Virus record (IMG/VR): IMGVR_UViG_3300044491_001751
Location: 1 to 53,938 of that record
Length of the DNA stretch: 53,938 nt
DNA from: a virus
Reading direction: 5' to 3' (one strand)
Shown here: piece after piece, positions 7,250 to 15,398 of the stretch
Position numbering within the stretch: position 1 is the first letter of the stretch
Layout of the letters: every line of letters starts with the position of its first letter
Program-made: the position numbers and the translations under genes
Notes under the pieces: model-generated
Database searches by the model: none
The model's input: only the letters and a program-made list of their open reading frames with translations
Told to the model about the DNA's origin: nothing

Positions 7250-8259
7250 TATATTCCTCTCGGTTGAAATTCTATCACTAAGTTTTGCAATGTGTTGATT
7301 GCAGATTCTTTGTTAGGAATCTGCGACTCATAGCTTTTAACTTGCTGAAAAGCAACGTGTTGTCTCTCATATGGTTGCATGTCTTCTATCTGGTATGCCA
7401 AATATGACCATTCTCTACCTAAGATAGAACTTTCTTGCCACTTTGTTACTATAGGAGTGACTGTGTTTAGTCCTTGTATATACCTGTAAGACCACCAAGT
7501 TCCCGTGTTTCTAGCTTGAGGTGCTACTAAAATTCCTAGAGAGTTTTTAATTCTTCCTTCAGCTTCCAAGTCTTTTGGTTTTTTGCTATTTTTAACTGAA
7601 ATTAGAGGAAATCTAGTTGTATTAGAGACTAATGATGTCCATGGATTACTTATATCGTCTGCTGCCCATTGGAGAGTTCTGCCTATCTCAGGAGTTTCTT
7701 TTCTAAGAAGAAAAGAATCAAGATTTAGTCCGACAATGCTGGCTTCATTTATAAATGGCAACTTAACGAGAAGATCTTGCCTAGAACTCCACGGAAGCTG
7801 CGGAACCAGTGTAGTTGGCCATGGAGCAGAAGACAGCTTGTCTGCTAGCCCCTCCGCGTGGGACCTGATTTTGCCATTTTTGGCTTCCGAATAGTTTTTC
7901 CTACTTGAGTAGAAAGAGCCAAATACTTGATCTGGATCTCTTTTAAATGAATTAATACTGTTCTTATACTGCCAAATTTGAGGACTGTCGACTACTAGTT
8001 TAAGTTTTGGGGACTCGTACATTGTATTAAGCACTTTAAGTGCTGCATATAGATGATTTGCCCCCATTGACGTGGGTGGGGTGAACCCAAAAATAATCTC
8101 ATCAAAAACTTCTAAATCGGCTCTTGACCAAGACAATTTAGGTTCAGACCAAATAACTTCGGAAAACTCGTTATATGCCTCGGCAAGCGTCTTAAAAAAA
8201 GTTTGATTTTTAGACTCTTTACAGTGAGAAGAGCTCATCCCTGTAAACAAAACTTTCAT
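7249..8259 (-). CDS. Probable GT-B type glycosyltransferase-like protein
   Basis: The 336-aa protein starts with MKVLFTGMSSSHCK, a Rossmann-like first strand and loop as in GT-B enzymes, and has DEIIFGFTPPTSMG and a late segment LGILVAPQARNTGTWWSYRYIQGL resembling the sugar-donor side. No diagnostic catalytic motif is certain. Its place in a run with the SGNH protein supports a role in modifying a glycan or DNA base, but an unrelated function cannot be excluded. Confidence 0.4.
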   Translation of the reverse strand: MKVLFTGMSSSHCKESKNQTFFKTLAEAYNEFSEVIWSEPKLSWSRADLEVFDEIIFGFTPPTSMGANHLYAALKVLNTMYESPKLKLVVDSPQIWQYKNSINSFKRDPDQVFGSFYSSRKNYSEAKNGKIRSHAEGLADKLSSAPWPTTLVPQLPWSSRQDLLVKLPFINEASIVGLNLDSFLLRKETPEIGRTLQWAADDISNPWTSLVSNTTRFPLISVKNSKKPKDLEAEGRIKNSLGILVAPQARNTGTWWSYRYIQGLNTVTPIVTKWQESSILGREWSYLAYQIEDMQPYERQHVAFQQVKSYESQIPNKESAINTLQNLVIEFQPRGI

Positions 8260-8274
8260 GGCTACATCCTATGA

Positions 8275-8306
8275 GTTAGGCGGGGCACCAATGTACCCCG
8301 CCTAAC
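8275..8306 (-). promoter_or_regulatory. Strong stem-loop between the SSB-like gene and the GT-B-like gene
   Basis: An 11-bp perfect GC-rich stem (GTTAGGCGGGG / CCCCGCCTAAC) with a 10-nt loop lies in the 55-base gap. No U-tract follows on the minus strand. It probably separates expression of the abundant SSB-like protein from the downstream genes, through partial termination or RNA processing. Confidence 0.6.
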
Positions 8307-8314
8307 ATCTTTAA

Positions 8315-8866
8315 TTAGAAGGGCTGATCGCCACTTACTGGCGGTGCAGGAGCAGCAGCAGGTGCAGGTGCAGGAGCTGGTGCTGGTGCAGCAGCAGCAG
8401 GTGCTGGTGCTACCTCAGGAGCAGAAGCAGAAGCAGGAGCAGCACTAGCAGTTGTAGCTGAGTAGTAGCGCTTAATCTCGTTGCTCTGAGTTCCGTTGTA
8501 AGTACGGGTCCCTAGAGTTGCACGATAAGAACGACCCATTAGAGCCTGCTCAACCTGAGCTGGCGACGGGTTCTGCTCCCAGTACGGCGTCCCTAGGCCC
8601 ATGGCAGTAGCCTTCATAAAGAACATGTTCATGGCCTTAGGGTTGTCTGGGGAGACAACTAGCTGGTCCCATACGCGACGCTTGTCGTAAGCACCGCCCT
8701 GAACCTCGTTAGTTACCTTGAACATCAACTTTCCAGTTGATGTGGTTGTTGCTGAAGCCTCGATAACCTTCAGGTCATAGTCACCATCTGGTAGCGGCTC
8801 GTAGTTGGTGCTGGTCGCTGCGGTTCCAGCCTGCTTTAGCAGCTCAGAGAAATTAACGGTACTCAT
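8315..8866 (-). CDS. Phage single-stranded DNA-binding protein, DUF669-like
   Basis: The N-terminal 130 residues follow the DUF669 phage pattern (YEPLPDGDYDLKVIEA, GKLMFKVTNEV, RRVWDQLVV), an OB-fold-like family associated with replication and recombination. The C-terminus is a long Ala-Pro repeat linker ending in SGDQPF, an acidic/aromatic tip like the DDIPF end by which bacterial SSBs recruit partner enzymes. It lies directly downstream of the Sak4-like ATPase, with five bases between them, so the two likely act together on ssDNA. Confidence 0.65.
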   Translation of the reverse strand: MSTVNFSELLKQAGTAATSTNYEPLPDGDYDLKVIEASATTTSTGKLMFKVTNEVQGGAYDKRRVWDQLVVSPDNPKAMNMFFMKATAMGLGTPYWEQNPSPAQVEQALMGRSYRATLGTRTYNGTQSNEIKRYYSATTASAAPASASAPEVAPAPAAAAPAPAPAPAPAAAPAPPVSGDQPF

Positions 8867-8871
8867 ACCTA

Positions 8872-9639
8872 TTAACTCGCTTTCTTAGTTGATGTTTCAG
8901 CCTTGGACTCTCCAAAGACCATATCTAGCATGCGTTCGACCCCAAGGTCTCCCTGCTCTACTACTTTTCCTAGACGCCCTTGAACGCGCTCTCCAGCTTC
9001 GTACTCAGGGGTACGCTCGACATACATCTTGCGAACCTTGTACGGTGGCTGCATTGGATCTGGATTTGGTACCGTCTCCACTGTAATTGCGCCAAGAATG
9101 TCGTAGAAATACGGGGCCTGAATTGCTAGCTGGCCCTGGAGGTAAGGACGGTATACGCCATCCTGACCCTTACGTGCCATAGCAGTCAGTACCACAGCCT
9201 CAAGCGGCTGGGTAGGGTGCATCGTGAGGTCACGGAGATCACGAAGGAGTGCTCCCATGTGGCGAAGTAGTTCGCCCCACTGTTGCATCTTCATTTGCTC
9301 TGTGCCTGCGATGTTATCCATGCACTTGACCTGGAGCTCCGAGATGGAGTCAATGATCAAGGACTTGAAGTGGTGTTTCCCTGACTGAAGCCACTGGAAG
9401 GCCTTCATGACAACGTCATAGTCGTTTACTTTGACTACAACGGTGTCCCAAGTACCGTCTGCTAGTGGCGGTTCTTCAGTTAGGGGGTCCCAATACTTAA
9501 TGTTGATTGGTAGGAAGCGGTGGCCTCCCTCAACATCGAGCATTAGGCGTGGGTAAGGTGCCGTGACTGCGAAGCTGGACTTACCAACTTTGGACTCGCC
9601 ATAAACCATAATTGTTAAACTGCGTTCCACGTCTGACAT
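8872..9639 (-). CDS. RecA-like ATPase, Sak4-type recombinase (AAA_24)
   Basis: The Walker A motif GESKVGKSS lies at about 14-22, followed by YPRLMLDVEGG and a Walker B-like hydrophobic strand SLIIDSISEL around 95-104, then VVLTAMARKG. This is the layout of the phage AAA_24/Sak4 family, RecA-like proteins that anneal single strands with help from SSB. Length (255 aa) fits. It sits between the SSB-like protein and the Cas4-like nuclease, a recombination set. Confidence 0.75.
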   Translation of the reverse strand: MSDVERSLTIMVYGESKVGKSSFAVTAPYPRLMLDVEGGHRFLPINIKYWDPLTEEPPLADGTWDTVVVKVNDYDVVMKAFQWLQSGKHHFKSLIIDSISELQVKCMDNIAGTEQMKMQQWGELLRHMGALLRDLRDLTMHPTQPLEAVVLTAMARKGQDGVYRPYLQGQLAIQAPYFYDILGAITVETVPNPDPMQPPYKVRKMYVERTPEYEAGERVQGRLGKVVEQGDLGVERMLDMVFGESKAETSTKKAS

Positions 9640-9641
9640 AT

Positions 9642-10571
9642 TTACTCACTTCCCTTCTCTTCGATTCCGTAGTAACCGTATGGGTCGGATGACTCAAACG
9701 CATCGCTAAGTGCTGCTTCGGCGGCGCTTCCGTCGTCGAATAGCGGGCAAATAGCGAAGAATTGACACTTCCACTTGCAGTCGCGGCTTGGCTTCGGGTA
9801 AGCATGCTTAAAGTGGCTCTCGCCCTCGTCCAAAGCATCTCGGACATTTAGCATATCTGCAAGAGTGCCTTCTAGCTGCTCTAGAAATGCACGGAGTGTA
9901 AACCTATTATGGCGAACTTCAATCTGGTCATAGAACGGTGGCTTGGCGTAGGCACCGCGCTTAACCTTACGAAGCATCGTGAAGATAGCACCGTCAGTGC
10001 GTTCGCCTGTTTCGCCTTCCTGGGCTTCGTCTAAGAGCATGTAAGTTTTTACCTGCTCGTTCATGTGAGCCATAGCCCCAAAGTCTGCAAAAGAGCCGCC
10101 TACAGTTTTAAAGTCACGGATCATGCGAGCACCATCAATCTTACGACGAACACGCATGTCAATTTTTCCCTGTAGGACTACTCGACCATCCATCATCGGG
10201 CGTTCGAGAATCTCTTCAGTCGAAATCATCTCAAGCTCGGCATCAATGCCCTCTTGCTCTACCCACTCTAAGTAGCCCTCGAGCATTATACGACCAAGCT
10301 CTGCATCAGCCTCTAAGTTAGAGGTGTCGCGAAACTCTGCTTGCATCTTTTCTATGTCTTCCTTAACAAGGTCGGCATGAGCCTCTAGCAAGTCTTGTCC
10401 AGTTGAATAGTGCCTGTCAAGTGCTTCATGGATGCGAGAGCCTAAAGCTAGTGCTCCAGTAAACTCTGTTATCTTTGGCCTTAATCGGCGATAATAGGTT
10501 AGCCACCAACGTCTACGGCAATCTTTAAATGTTTGTATCTCAGAATTAGAAATTCTTACGGGAGCTGTCAT
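9642..10571 (-). CDS. Cas4/RecB-like PD-(D/E)XK nuclease with Fe-S cysteines
   Basis: The N-terminal FKDCRRRWWLTY provides the first cysteine, GSRIHEALDRHY the helix with the first acidic/His residues, GKIDMRV and MIRDFKTV the D and (D/E)-x-K active site, and the C-terminal RDCKWKCQFFAIC three more cysteines. Four cysteines at both ends of a RecB nuclease fold mark a [4Fe-4S] clamp as in Cas4 and AddB. It is expected to process DNA ends in replication or recombination. No CRISPR genes are near. Start ATG at 10571 overlaps the helicase stop. Confidence 0.8.
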   Translation of the reverse strand: MTAPVRISNSEIQTFKDCRRRWWLTYYRRLRPKITEFTGALALGSRIHEALDRHYSTGQDLLEAHADLVKEDIEKMQAEFRDTSNLEADAELGRIMLEGYLEWVEQEGIDAELEMISTEEILERPMMDGRVVLQGKIDMRVRRKIDGARMIRDFKTVGGSFADFGAMAHMNEQVKTYMLLDEAQEGETGERTDGAIFTMLRKVKRGAYAKPPFYDQIEVRHNRFTLRAFLEQLEGTLADMLNVRDALDEGESHFKHAYPKPSRDCKWKCQFFAICPLFDDGSAAEAALSDAFESSDPYGYYGIEEKGSE

Positions 10572-12403
10572 TATTTCTTTCCCTCTCTGAGAAGCTCTAG
10601 AAGCTTGGCCTTATCTTTTACAATCTGATCAAAGTTGTCAGCTTTTACGTCTAGTGCTTCGATTACGCGTTCTTCAATTGTTCCCTCAGTCACGTAGTCG
10701 GTAATGAGAATCGAATCGTGAATCTCAGAGCCAATGCGGTGAACGCGGTCCAGAGCCTGCTTGTAGTCAACAAGAGACCATGGCCTCTGAAGCATAACAA
10801 GTCGGCGTGCTGCTGTCAAGGTGACACCAACACCGCCAGCCTGGGCAGTGAACAAAATCCACTTTGTACGTCCAGACTGGAAATCATCAATAGCTTTCTG
10901 ACGCTCGTCAGAGTTTTGAGCACCAGTTATTAGCCCGTGAGGGATCTTTTCCTTGGTCATACGAGCACTTAGTAGCTCGATGAGCTGGCGAGACACTGCA
11001 CACACTGCAACGGAGTCTTCACCAAAGTCACCGCTCTTTATGTCATCCATTAGAGCGTCAACCTTACAAGAGGGGTCTGACAATAACATCTTCTCTTGAC
11101 CATCAACCAGTTCGATTTGACCGTAAGCACTAGCAAACTGAACTAAACGACCCGTCTGTGTTAGTGGATTTGGGGCCACTACCACTCCGCCATCAAGAAC
11201 ACCAGCGTCTAGTTCTCCGTTTTCAAACCGTTCTTCAGGAGTTGTCTCGAGCATTGCCATCATGTTTTCTAGCATCTGCTTGTAAGCCTTCTCTTGCTTA
11301 GCACCCATCTCGACGTCACGACGGTCATTGACAACTTCAGGAAGCCAAGGAAGTACTCTAGCTTTGAGCATGCGACGCATGCGTGGATGTATGCCAGCAT
11401 AGAACTCTGATTCCATTGCTGGCTTGAGTCCAAGGATCATAAGACCGCCAAATGCATTTAGCATGGTGTTCACAAAGCGGTCAATCCACTTAGTTTTACT
11501 TGGCCACTCTCTTTCGTCTAGCCAGTGCAAAATTGGCCACAAATCTACAACCGTATTTGCAATAGGAGTACCAGTCAGAGCAAATCTAAGATCAGCATCA
11601 CCAGAAGCAGCCCACAAGGCTCTGCTTTGCTTAGATTTAGGGTCTTTTGATCTGTGAATTTCGTCTGCAACTACCGACTTAAAATTAATGCTGTTTAGCT
11701 CGCGTTGATGAACCTCGCAGCGAGCTTTAGTGACTTTCGGGTCATGGCCTCCGCACTCGGTACAACGAGCAAGAGCTACTGACCCATAAGACTTAAGCCT
11801 AGAATGAGTTCGCAAGGACTCCCAGTTAATTATGTAGACCTGAGCTTCATGGTCGAAGGCCTTACGCCTTTGAGTAGCAGAGCCTTTGATTATCTGAACA
11901 TCAACACCAGGCCACCATTTATCAAACTCTCGCTCCCAGTTGCTCTTTAGAGTGTTAGGGCAGACAATCAAAGCAGGGAAAACCTGCTCTCCGCGGTCTT
12001 GTAGGCGTTTTAGAGCCCTTATAGCCTGTGCAGTCTTACCGAGACCTGGTTCGTCGGCTAGAAGCGCTCTACGGGCCGTAACGAGGAACTCTACGCCTGC
12101 TCTTTGGTGGGGGAATAGGTCAGCATCACCTTCTTCGGATGCCTCTACGTCTCTTAGAGCATTAGCGGGGTCAATTCTAGTAGCTTTCTCGTTAATTGCC
12201 CACTCGGCGAGCTTCGTACCGATCTCTAGATGTTCGCCAAAGGTCGAGCGAAGAGATAGGCAGCCAGTCCAAGAGACTGGAATACGCCAAACGTTTTTAT
12301 CTGAGTCCCATTTAGAGCCAGGAAGTGCCCTACATATCTCTTTTAGGCGCCACTCAGCGTTAATGATGATGTGATCACCGTCTAATTCTACAAAAACGCC
12401 CAA
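10571..12403 (-). CDS. SNF2-family superfamily II helicase with HARP-like N-terminus
   Basis: Helicase motifs: GLGKT (motif I, 120-124), VVADEIH (motif II), ALTGTPIAN (III), a C4 cysteine cluster between (CTECGG ... RCEVH), and FTAQAGGVGVTLTAA with LDRVHRIGS (V-VI). The N-terminal 60 residues (GSKWDSDKNVWRIPV) resemble the HARP-type module of annealing helicases of the SMARCAL1 type. The likely role is DNA translocation or strand annealing at replication forks. The TTG start at 12403 is fixed by GGAGG five bases upstream. It is preceded by a 75-base AT-rich gap, one of few in this operon. Confidence 0.8.
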   Translation of the reverse strand: MGVFVELDGDHIIINAEWRLKEICRALPGSKWDSDKNVWRIPVSWTGCLSLRSTFGEHLEIGTKLAEWAINEKATRIDPANALRDVEASEEGDADLFPHQRAGVEFLVTARRALLADEPGLGKTAQAIRALKRLQDRGEQVFPALIVCPNTLKSNWEREFDKWWPGVDVQIIKGSATQRRKAFDHEAQVYIINWESLRTHSRLKSYGSVALARCTECGGHDPKVTKARCEVHQRELNSINFKSVVADEIHRSKDPKSKQSRALWAASGDADLRFALTGTPIANTVVDLWPILHWLDEREWPSKTKWIDRFVNTMLNAFGGLMILGLKPAMESEFYAGIHPRMRRMLKARVLPWLPEVVNDRRDVEMGAKQEKAYKQMLENMMAMLETTPEERFENGELDAGVLDGGVVVAPNPLTQTGRLVQFASAYGQIELVDGQEKMLLSDPSCKVDALMDDIKSGDFGEDSVAVCAVSRQLIELLSARMTKEKIPHGLITGAQNSDERQKAIDDFQSGRTKWILFTAQAGGVGVTLTAARRLVMLQRPWSLVDYKQALDRVHRIGSEIHDSILITDYVTEGTIEERVIEALDVKADNFDQIVKDKAKLLELLREGKK

Positions 12404-12436
12404 CTGGGCCTCCGTTTCGTCACTATGTCTATATTA

Positions 12437-12453
12437 TCAGAAAAAACTTCTGA
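12437..12453 (-). promoter_or_regulatory. Short hairpin in the AT-rich gap before the SNF2 helicase gene
   Basis: TCAGAA / TTCTGA form a 6-bp stem around a T-rich loop in the 75-base gap at 12404-12478. Just downstream is TAATAT, a possible -10 box, but no convincing -35 is seen. This gap may hold a promoter for the replication genes downstream; support is weak. Confidence 0.3.
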
Positions 12454-12478
12454 CTACACTATTTTTTCGATAATATTT

Positions 12479-12946
12479 TTAATCTTGTAGTAATCTTACA
12501 GGTTTCCAGCCTGTTTTGACTAATCTTAGTAGGGCGTGTCTAATTGCATCTAATGCATGACCCTTCCCACCGCGATGCCAGTAGTCAAGTTTCTTGAGTT
12601 TCTCGTTGGTAAACATGCCCATGGCTTCGGAAGGTGCCTGGAAGTAGATATCATCCATTGCTTTTCCATTGTCATGTAGGCACTGCTTTACGATACCAAT
12701 AACTTCTAACGAATAGGGCGCTTGAGAGTTGCGGACAGTCTGAGCATTTATGACAAATCGTTCGCAGACTACATCTACATTGTGGCGTATTGTAGCTGTC
12801 CACAGGGTGGCTCGTATGACCTCTGCGACTTCATGCTGCTCTAGTTCTTTAGACCACTCTAAAACAGGCTCAGAGCCGCTCTCGTGGCTAAATAGAGCTA
12901 CTCCAGTGACCTTGCCAGGATCAACAGCCAACACATACCTAGGCAT
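12479..12946 (-). CDS. RuvC-like Holliday junction resolvase
   Basis: RNase H-fold resolvase motifs are in place: VDPGKVTG with D9, VVCERF with E62, and GHALDAIRHALL with D133 and H137. These acidic residues bind the metals that cut branched DNA. The 155-aa length is typical of phage RuvC-like enzymes. It overlaps the end of the DNA polymerase gene by eight bases. Confidence 0.8.
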   Translation of the reverse strand: MPRYVLAVDPGKVTGVALFSHESGSEPVLEWSKELEQHEVAEVIRATLWTATIRHNVDVVCERFVINAQTVRNSQAPYSLEVIGIVKQCLHDNGKAMDDIYFQAPSEAMGMFTNEKLKKLDYWHRGGKGHALDAIRHALLRLVKTGWKPVRLLQD

Positions 12947-14759
12947 ACTTTGCGCCCCAATTCTCCAGTGGACCGTCAGCGTCCGCGGTGAGCGGCACTG
13001 CCCATCCTTCAGTTGTAGTCATGCACTTTTTGACTAGCTCTTTGACTTCTTCAGCGTCCTCGCGAGGTGCATTAAGAACAATCTCATCATGAACTGGAAC
13101 AATTAGCAAATCGGTAAGATCTGCTTGATCTAGCTTGACAAGGTTGGATTTAAAAATTTCTGCAGCTCCACCCTGAATCAGATAGTTAACCAGCGTGTAT
13201 ACACGGTCTTCATCGCATGGCAGTCTACGGCCTGTCCAAGTGTTTACGTAGCCAGTTCCTTCAACCTCTAAGCGTTCTAGTCCACGCTGTTCTACAGCTT
13301 TTTGGAAAAGCTGCATGCCAGGATAGTTTTGATCAAAAGCATTAGACACTGCACGCATCTGCTCTTCTGGTACGCCAGCTGTAAGTGCCTGCTTAGCAAC
13401 ACCTGCACCATATAGACGCCCATATACAACGCCCTTAATCAGGTTACGTCGTTTGTCCGACTTGACCATGGAAGGATCTTGATATACGTCTCTACCAATC
13501 TCGGTGAACGGGTCTGAGCCAGTAGCATCTGCACGCAGGAACAGTTGAACGAGGTTAGGGTCCTGAGATAGAGACGCAAACATACGGAACTCAACCTGGT
13601 CAAGGTCGGAAGTAATAATTACGTGGTCATCATCCTTAGGGAGAAATGCTTTACGAACTACATCGTCGCCCTTGGGTAGAGTTTGTAGAGCAGGATTCTG
13701 AATAGACATACGTCCAGTACGAGCACCCATTGTGTTCACTGACGGATGTACAAGACCATCATTGTTGTCATTGAGAAAGTTCAGGAAGTATGTGTTGGCT
13801 AGCTTGAGGGACTTTCGATAACTAAGCGTAGTCTCGGCTAGTTGTTTTGCCTCGGGGTTGCCATCACGTGCAATCATTTTAAGCTGGTCAGCATTAGCAG
13901 ATTTTTGACCTTTTTCTGTCAACTCCGTTACTACAGATCCTAGTTTTTGAAAAGTATCTACAAGCTTTTGGTTGCTGCCAATCGGAAGGTTGTACGTATC
14001 TAGAGACCACTTCTTTACCTGCTCGGTATAGTCAATAAGCTCGTCATACTTTTTCTGCGAGTAGTTCAAGTCAACACGAGCTCCGTTGAGCTCCATCTGA
14101 GTGACAATGCGGCGAGTATTCATCTCTAGCTCATAAGCCATGCTGAACGGTTTACCTGGGGCGCACTGCTCCCAAAAGATTTCAAATAGACGCATCGTCA
14201 GTACAGGGTCAAGAGCTCCATACTGCCAGTAGGGGTCAAAGTTTACGGGAACTGTTCCCCATGTCCAGCCGTTATCTACTAGTCCGTAGTCAAGAACAGT
14301 CTGAGCTGCTGCAGCTTGCTCGTCTACATACTGCGATGTAAGTTTCTTTAGAGCTCCAGAGCCTAGCGGATCAATGAGCTTAGCCATAAGCATCGTGTCG
14401 TGAGCACGGTGCCAAGGCATCCTCCACGTTGACTGCTGGTCAAACCATTTAGCCTCGAAGGCAATGTTGTGGCAGACAATAGGACCATCAAACTTGTCCA
14501 TTGCTTCGTAGAAGACGCCCTTCCAGTCTTCCCACGGTATAGACCAGCCAGTCATACCATCGCCAACTTGAACTAGGCGAAGACGGCCATGCCAGGGGGA
14601 AAGTGCATCTTTGCGTGGTCTACCTGGAAGTTCACCAGTCTCGGTGTCAATTGCGATTGCATTTAGTGGACGCCGTTCCCCTAGCCAGGAAATAAACTCT
14701 TGGGCTTTCTCTACCGAGTCAACCAGATGAAGTTGAACTCCGTCTAGCCCTTGTGTCAT
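12939..14759 (-). CDS. polA: DNA polymerase I with 3'-5' exonuclease domain
   Basis: The exonuclease domain has AIDTETGE (D38, E40) and IVCHNIAFEAKWFD; the family A polymerase domain has motif A TSDLDQVEFR, motif B RRNLIKGVVYGRLYGAG and motif C VPVHDEIVL. At 606 aa it lacks the 5'-3' exonuclease domain, as usual in phage family A replicases. It is the probable phage replicative polymerase. No primase is in this window. Confidence 0.92.
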   Translation of the reverse strand: MTQGLDGVQLHLVDSVEKAQEFISWLGERRPLNAIAIDTETGELPGRPRKDALSPWHGRLRLVQVGDGMTGWSIPWEDWKGVFYEAMDKFDGPIVCHNIAFEAKWFDQQSTWRMPWHRAHDTMLMAKLIDPLGSGALKKLTSQYVDEQAAAAQTVLDYGLVDNGWTWGTVPVNFDPYWQYGALDPVLTMRLFEIFWEQCAPGKPFSMAYELEMNTRRIVTQMELNGARVDLNYSQKKYDELIDYTEQVKKWSLDTYNLPIGSNQKLVDTFQKLGSVVTELTEKGQKSANADQLKMIARDGNPEAKQLAETTLSYRKSLKLANTYFLNFLNDNNDGLVHPSVNTMGARTGRMSIQNPALQTLPKGDDVVRKAFLPKDDDHVIITSDLDQVEFRMFASLSQDPNLVQLFLRADATGSDPFTEIGRDVYQDPSMVKSDKRRNLIKGVVYGRLYGAGVAKQALTAGVPEEQMRAVSNAFDQNYPGMQLFQKAVEQRGLERLEVEGTGYVNTWTGRRLPCDEDRVYTLVNYLIQGGAAEIFKSNLVKLDQADLTDLLIVPVHDEIVLNAPREDAEEVKELVKKCMTTTEGWAVPLTADADGPLENWGAKYA

Positions 14760-14772
14760 TTATTGTCTTTCT

Positions 14773-15243
14773 CTAGGGTATTACTTCGACATTGTACACG
14801 TCTGCAATGTCTTTGTCCACCTTAGCAGCTTGTTGCAGCAAACGCTGCGCGACACTCGTTAAATAGTAAGCGCCGTTGTCATCATATTTATATAGAGCAT
14901 CTAGCACAGCCTCAGGCTGATCACTAACTTGGGCCCAATGGCGATATTTTTCTGGGAAAACTAGATCTAAACTGTCATCTGGTTGGCACTCTTCACAGGC
15001 AACTGCTCGGCGGGGAAGATCGTGTGCAGGTGCTTCGCTAAGTTTGTACTTAGACACCAAAGAGCACGCGGCTCCGTGGAACATAAGCGAAACGCCAATG
15101 CGAGACAGGATGTAGGAGCCACTCTCTGTTTTATATAGCTCAAACTCAATCCAGCGGTGAGCTCCTCTGCGTTCCGATGTGGACTTGGCGAGCAGAGTGC
15201 CGTTGAACTGGAGTGTCCTATCTCCGTCTTTTACTGAATACAT
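14773..15243 (-). CDS. Hypothetical protein, actinobacterial/actinophage type (156 aa)
   Basis: The N-terminal region (DGDRTLQFNGTLLAKSTS, RWIEFELYKTESGSY, LSRIGVSLMFHGAACSLV) resembles a conserved actinobacterial protein of unknown function that I recognise by pattern only. A Cys pair (CEEC) is central. No catalytic motif is certain. It is coupled by TAATG to the small coiled-coil protein upstream and lies just before the polymerase gene. Confidence 0.6.
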   Translation of the reverse strand: MYSVKDGDRTLQFNGTLLAKSTSERRGAHRWIEFELYKTESGSYILSRIGVSLMFHGAACSLVSKYKLSEAPAHDLPRRAVACEECQPDDSLDLVFPEKYRHWAQVSDQPEAVLDALYKYDDNGAYYLTSVAQRLLQQAAKVDKDIADVYNVEVIP

Positions 15244-15398
15244 TAGTCGGTTTTAGGTTCAGATTCTTCTATAGAGTTTTCTGCTACGCGTAGTCTGGCC
15301 CTCAGGTCAATAATCTCTAGCTGTTGATTAGCAACAGCAGTGCGTAGTTCTGTTAATACTGCATCAATTAGGGCTGTAGCGTTATCTTTATCTGTCAT
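15243..15398 (-). CDS. Small coiled-coil protein (51 aa)
   Basis: ATG at 15398 overlaps the stop of the tail-fibre gene and the stop overlaps the ATG of the next gene (TAATG at both ends), with GGAGAG upstream. The protein (ALIDAVLTELRTAVANQQLE and IIDLRARLRVAEN) is a continuous heptad-like helix. Placed straight after the S74 fibre, it could be a fibre accessory, but that is inference. Confidence 0.6.
   Translation of the reverse strand: MTDKDNATALIDAVLTELRTAVANQQLEIIDLRARLRVAENSIEESEPKTD

Noticed and set aside
8330-8450. GCAGGAGCAGCAG-type tandem repeats as a possible CRISPR or satellite
   Set aside because: They are codons of the Ala-Pro linker of the SSB-like protein; irregular and without spacers.
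9642-10571. Cas4-like nuclease as part of a CRISPR-Cas system
   Set aside because: No cas1, cas2, effector or repeat array in the window; Cas4-like nucleases are common in phage replication modules.
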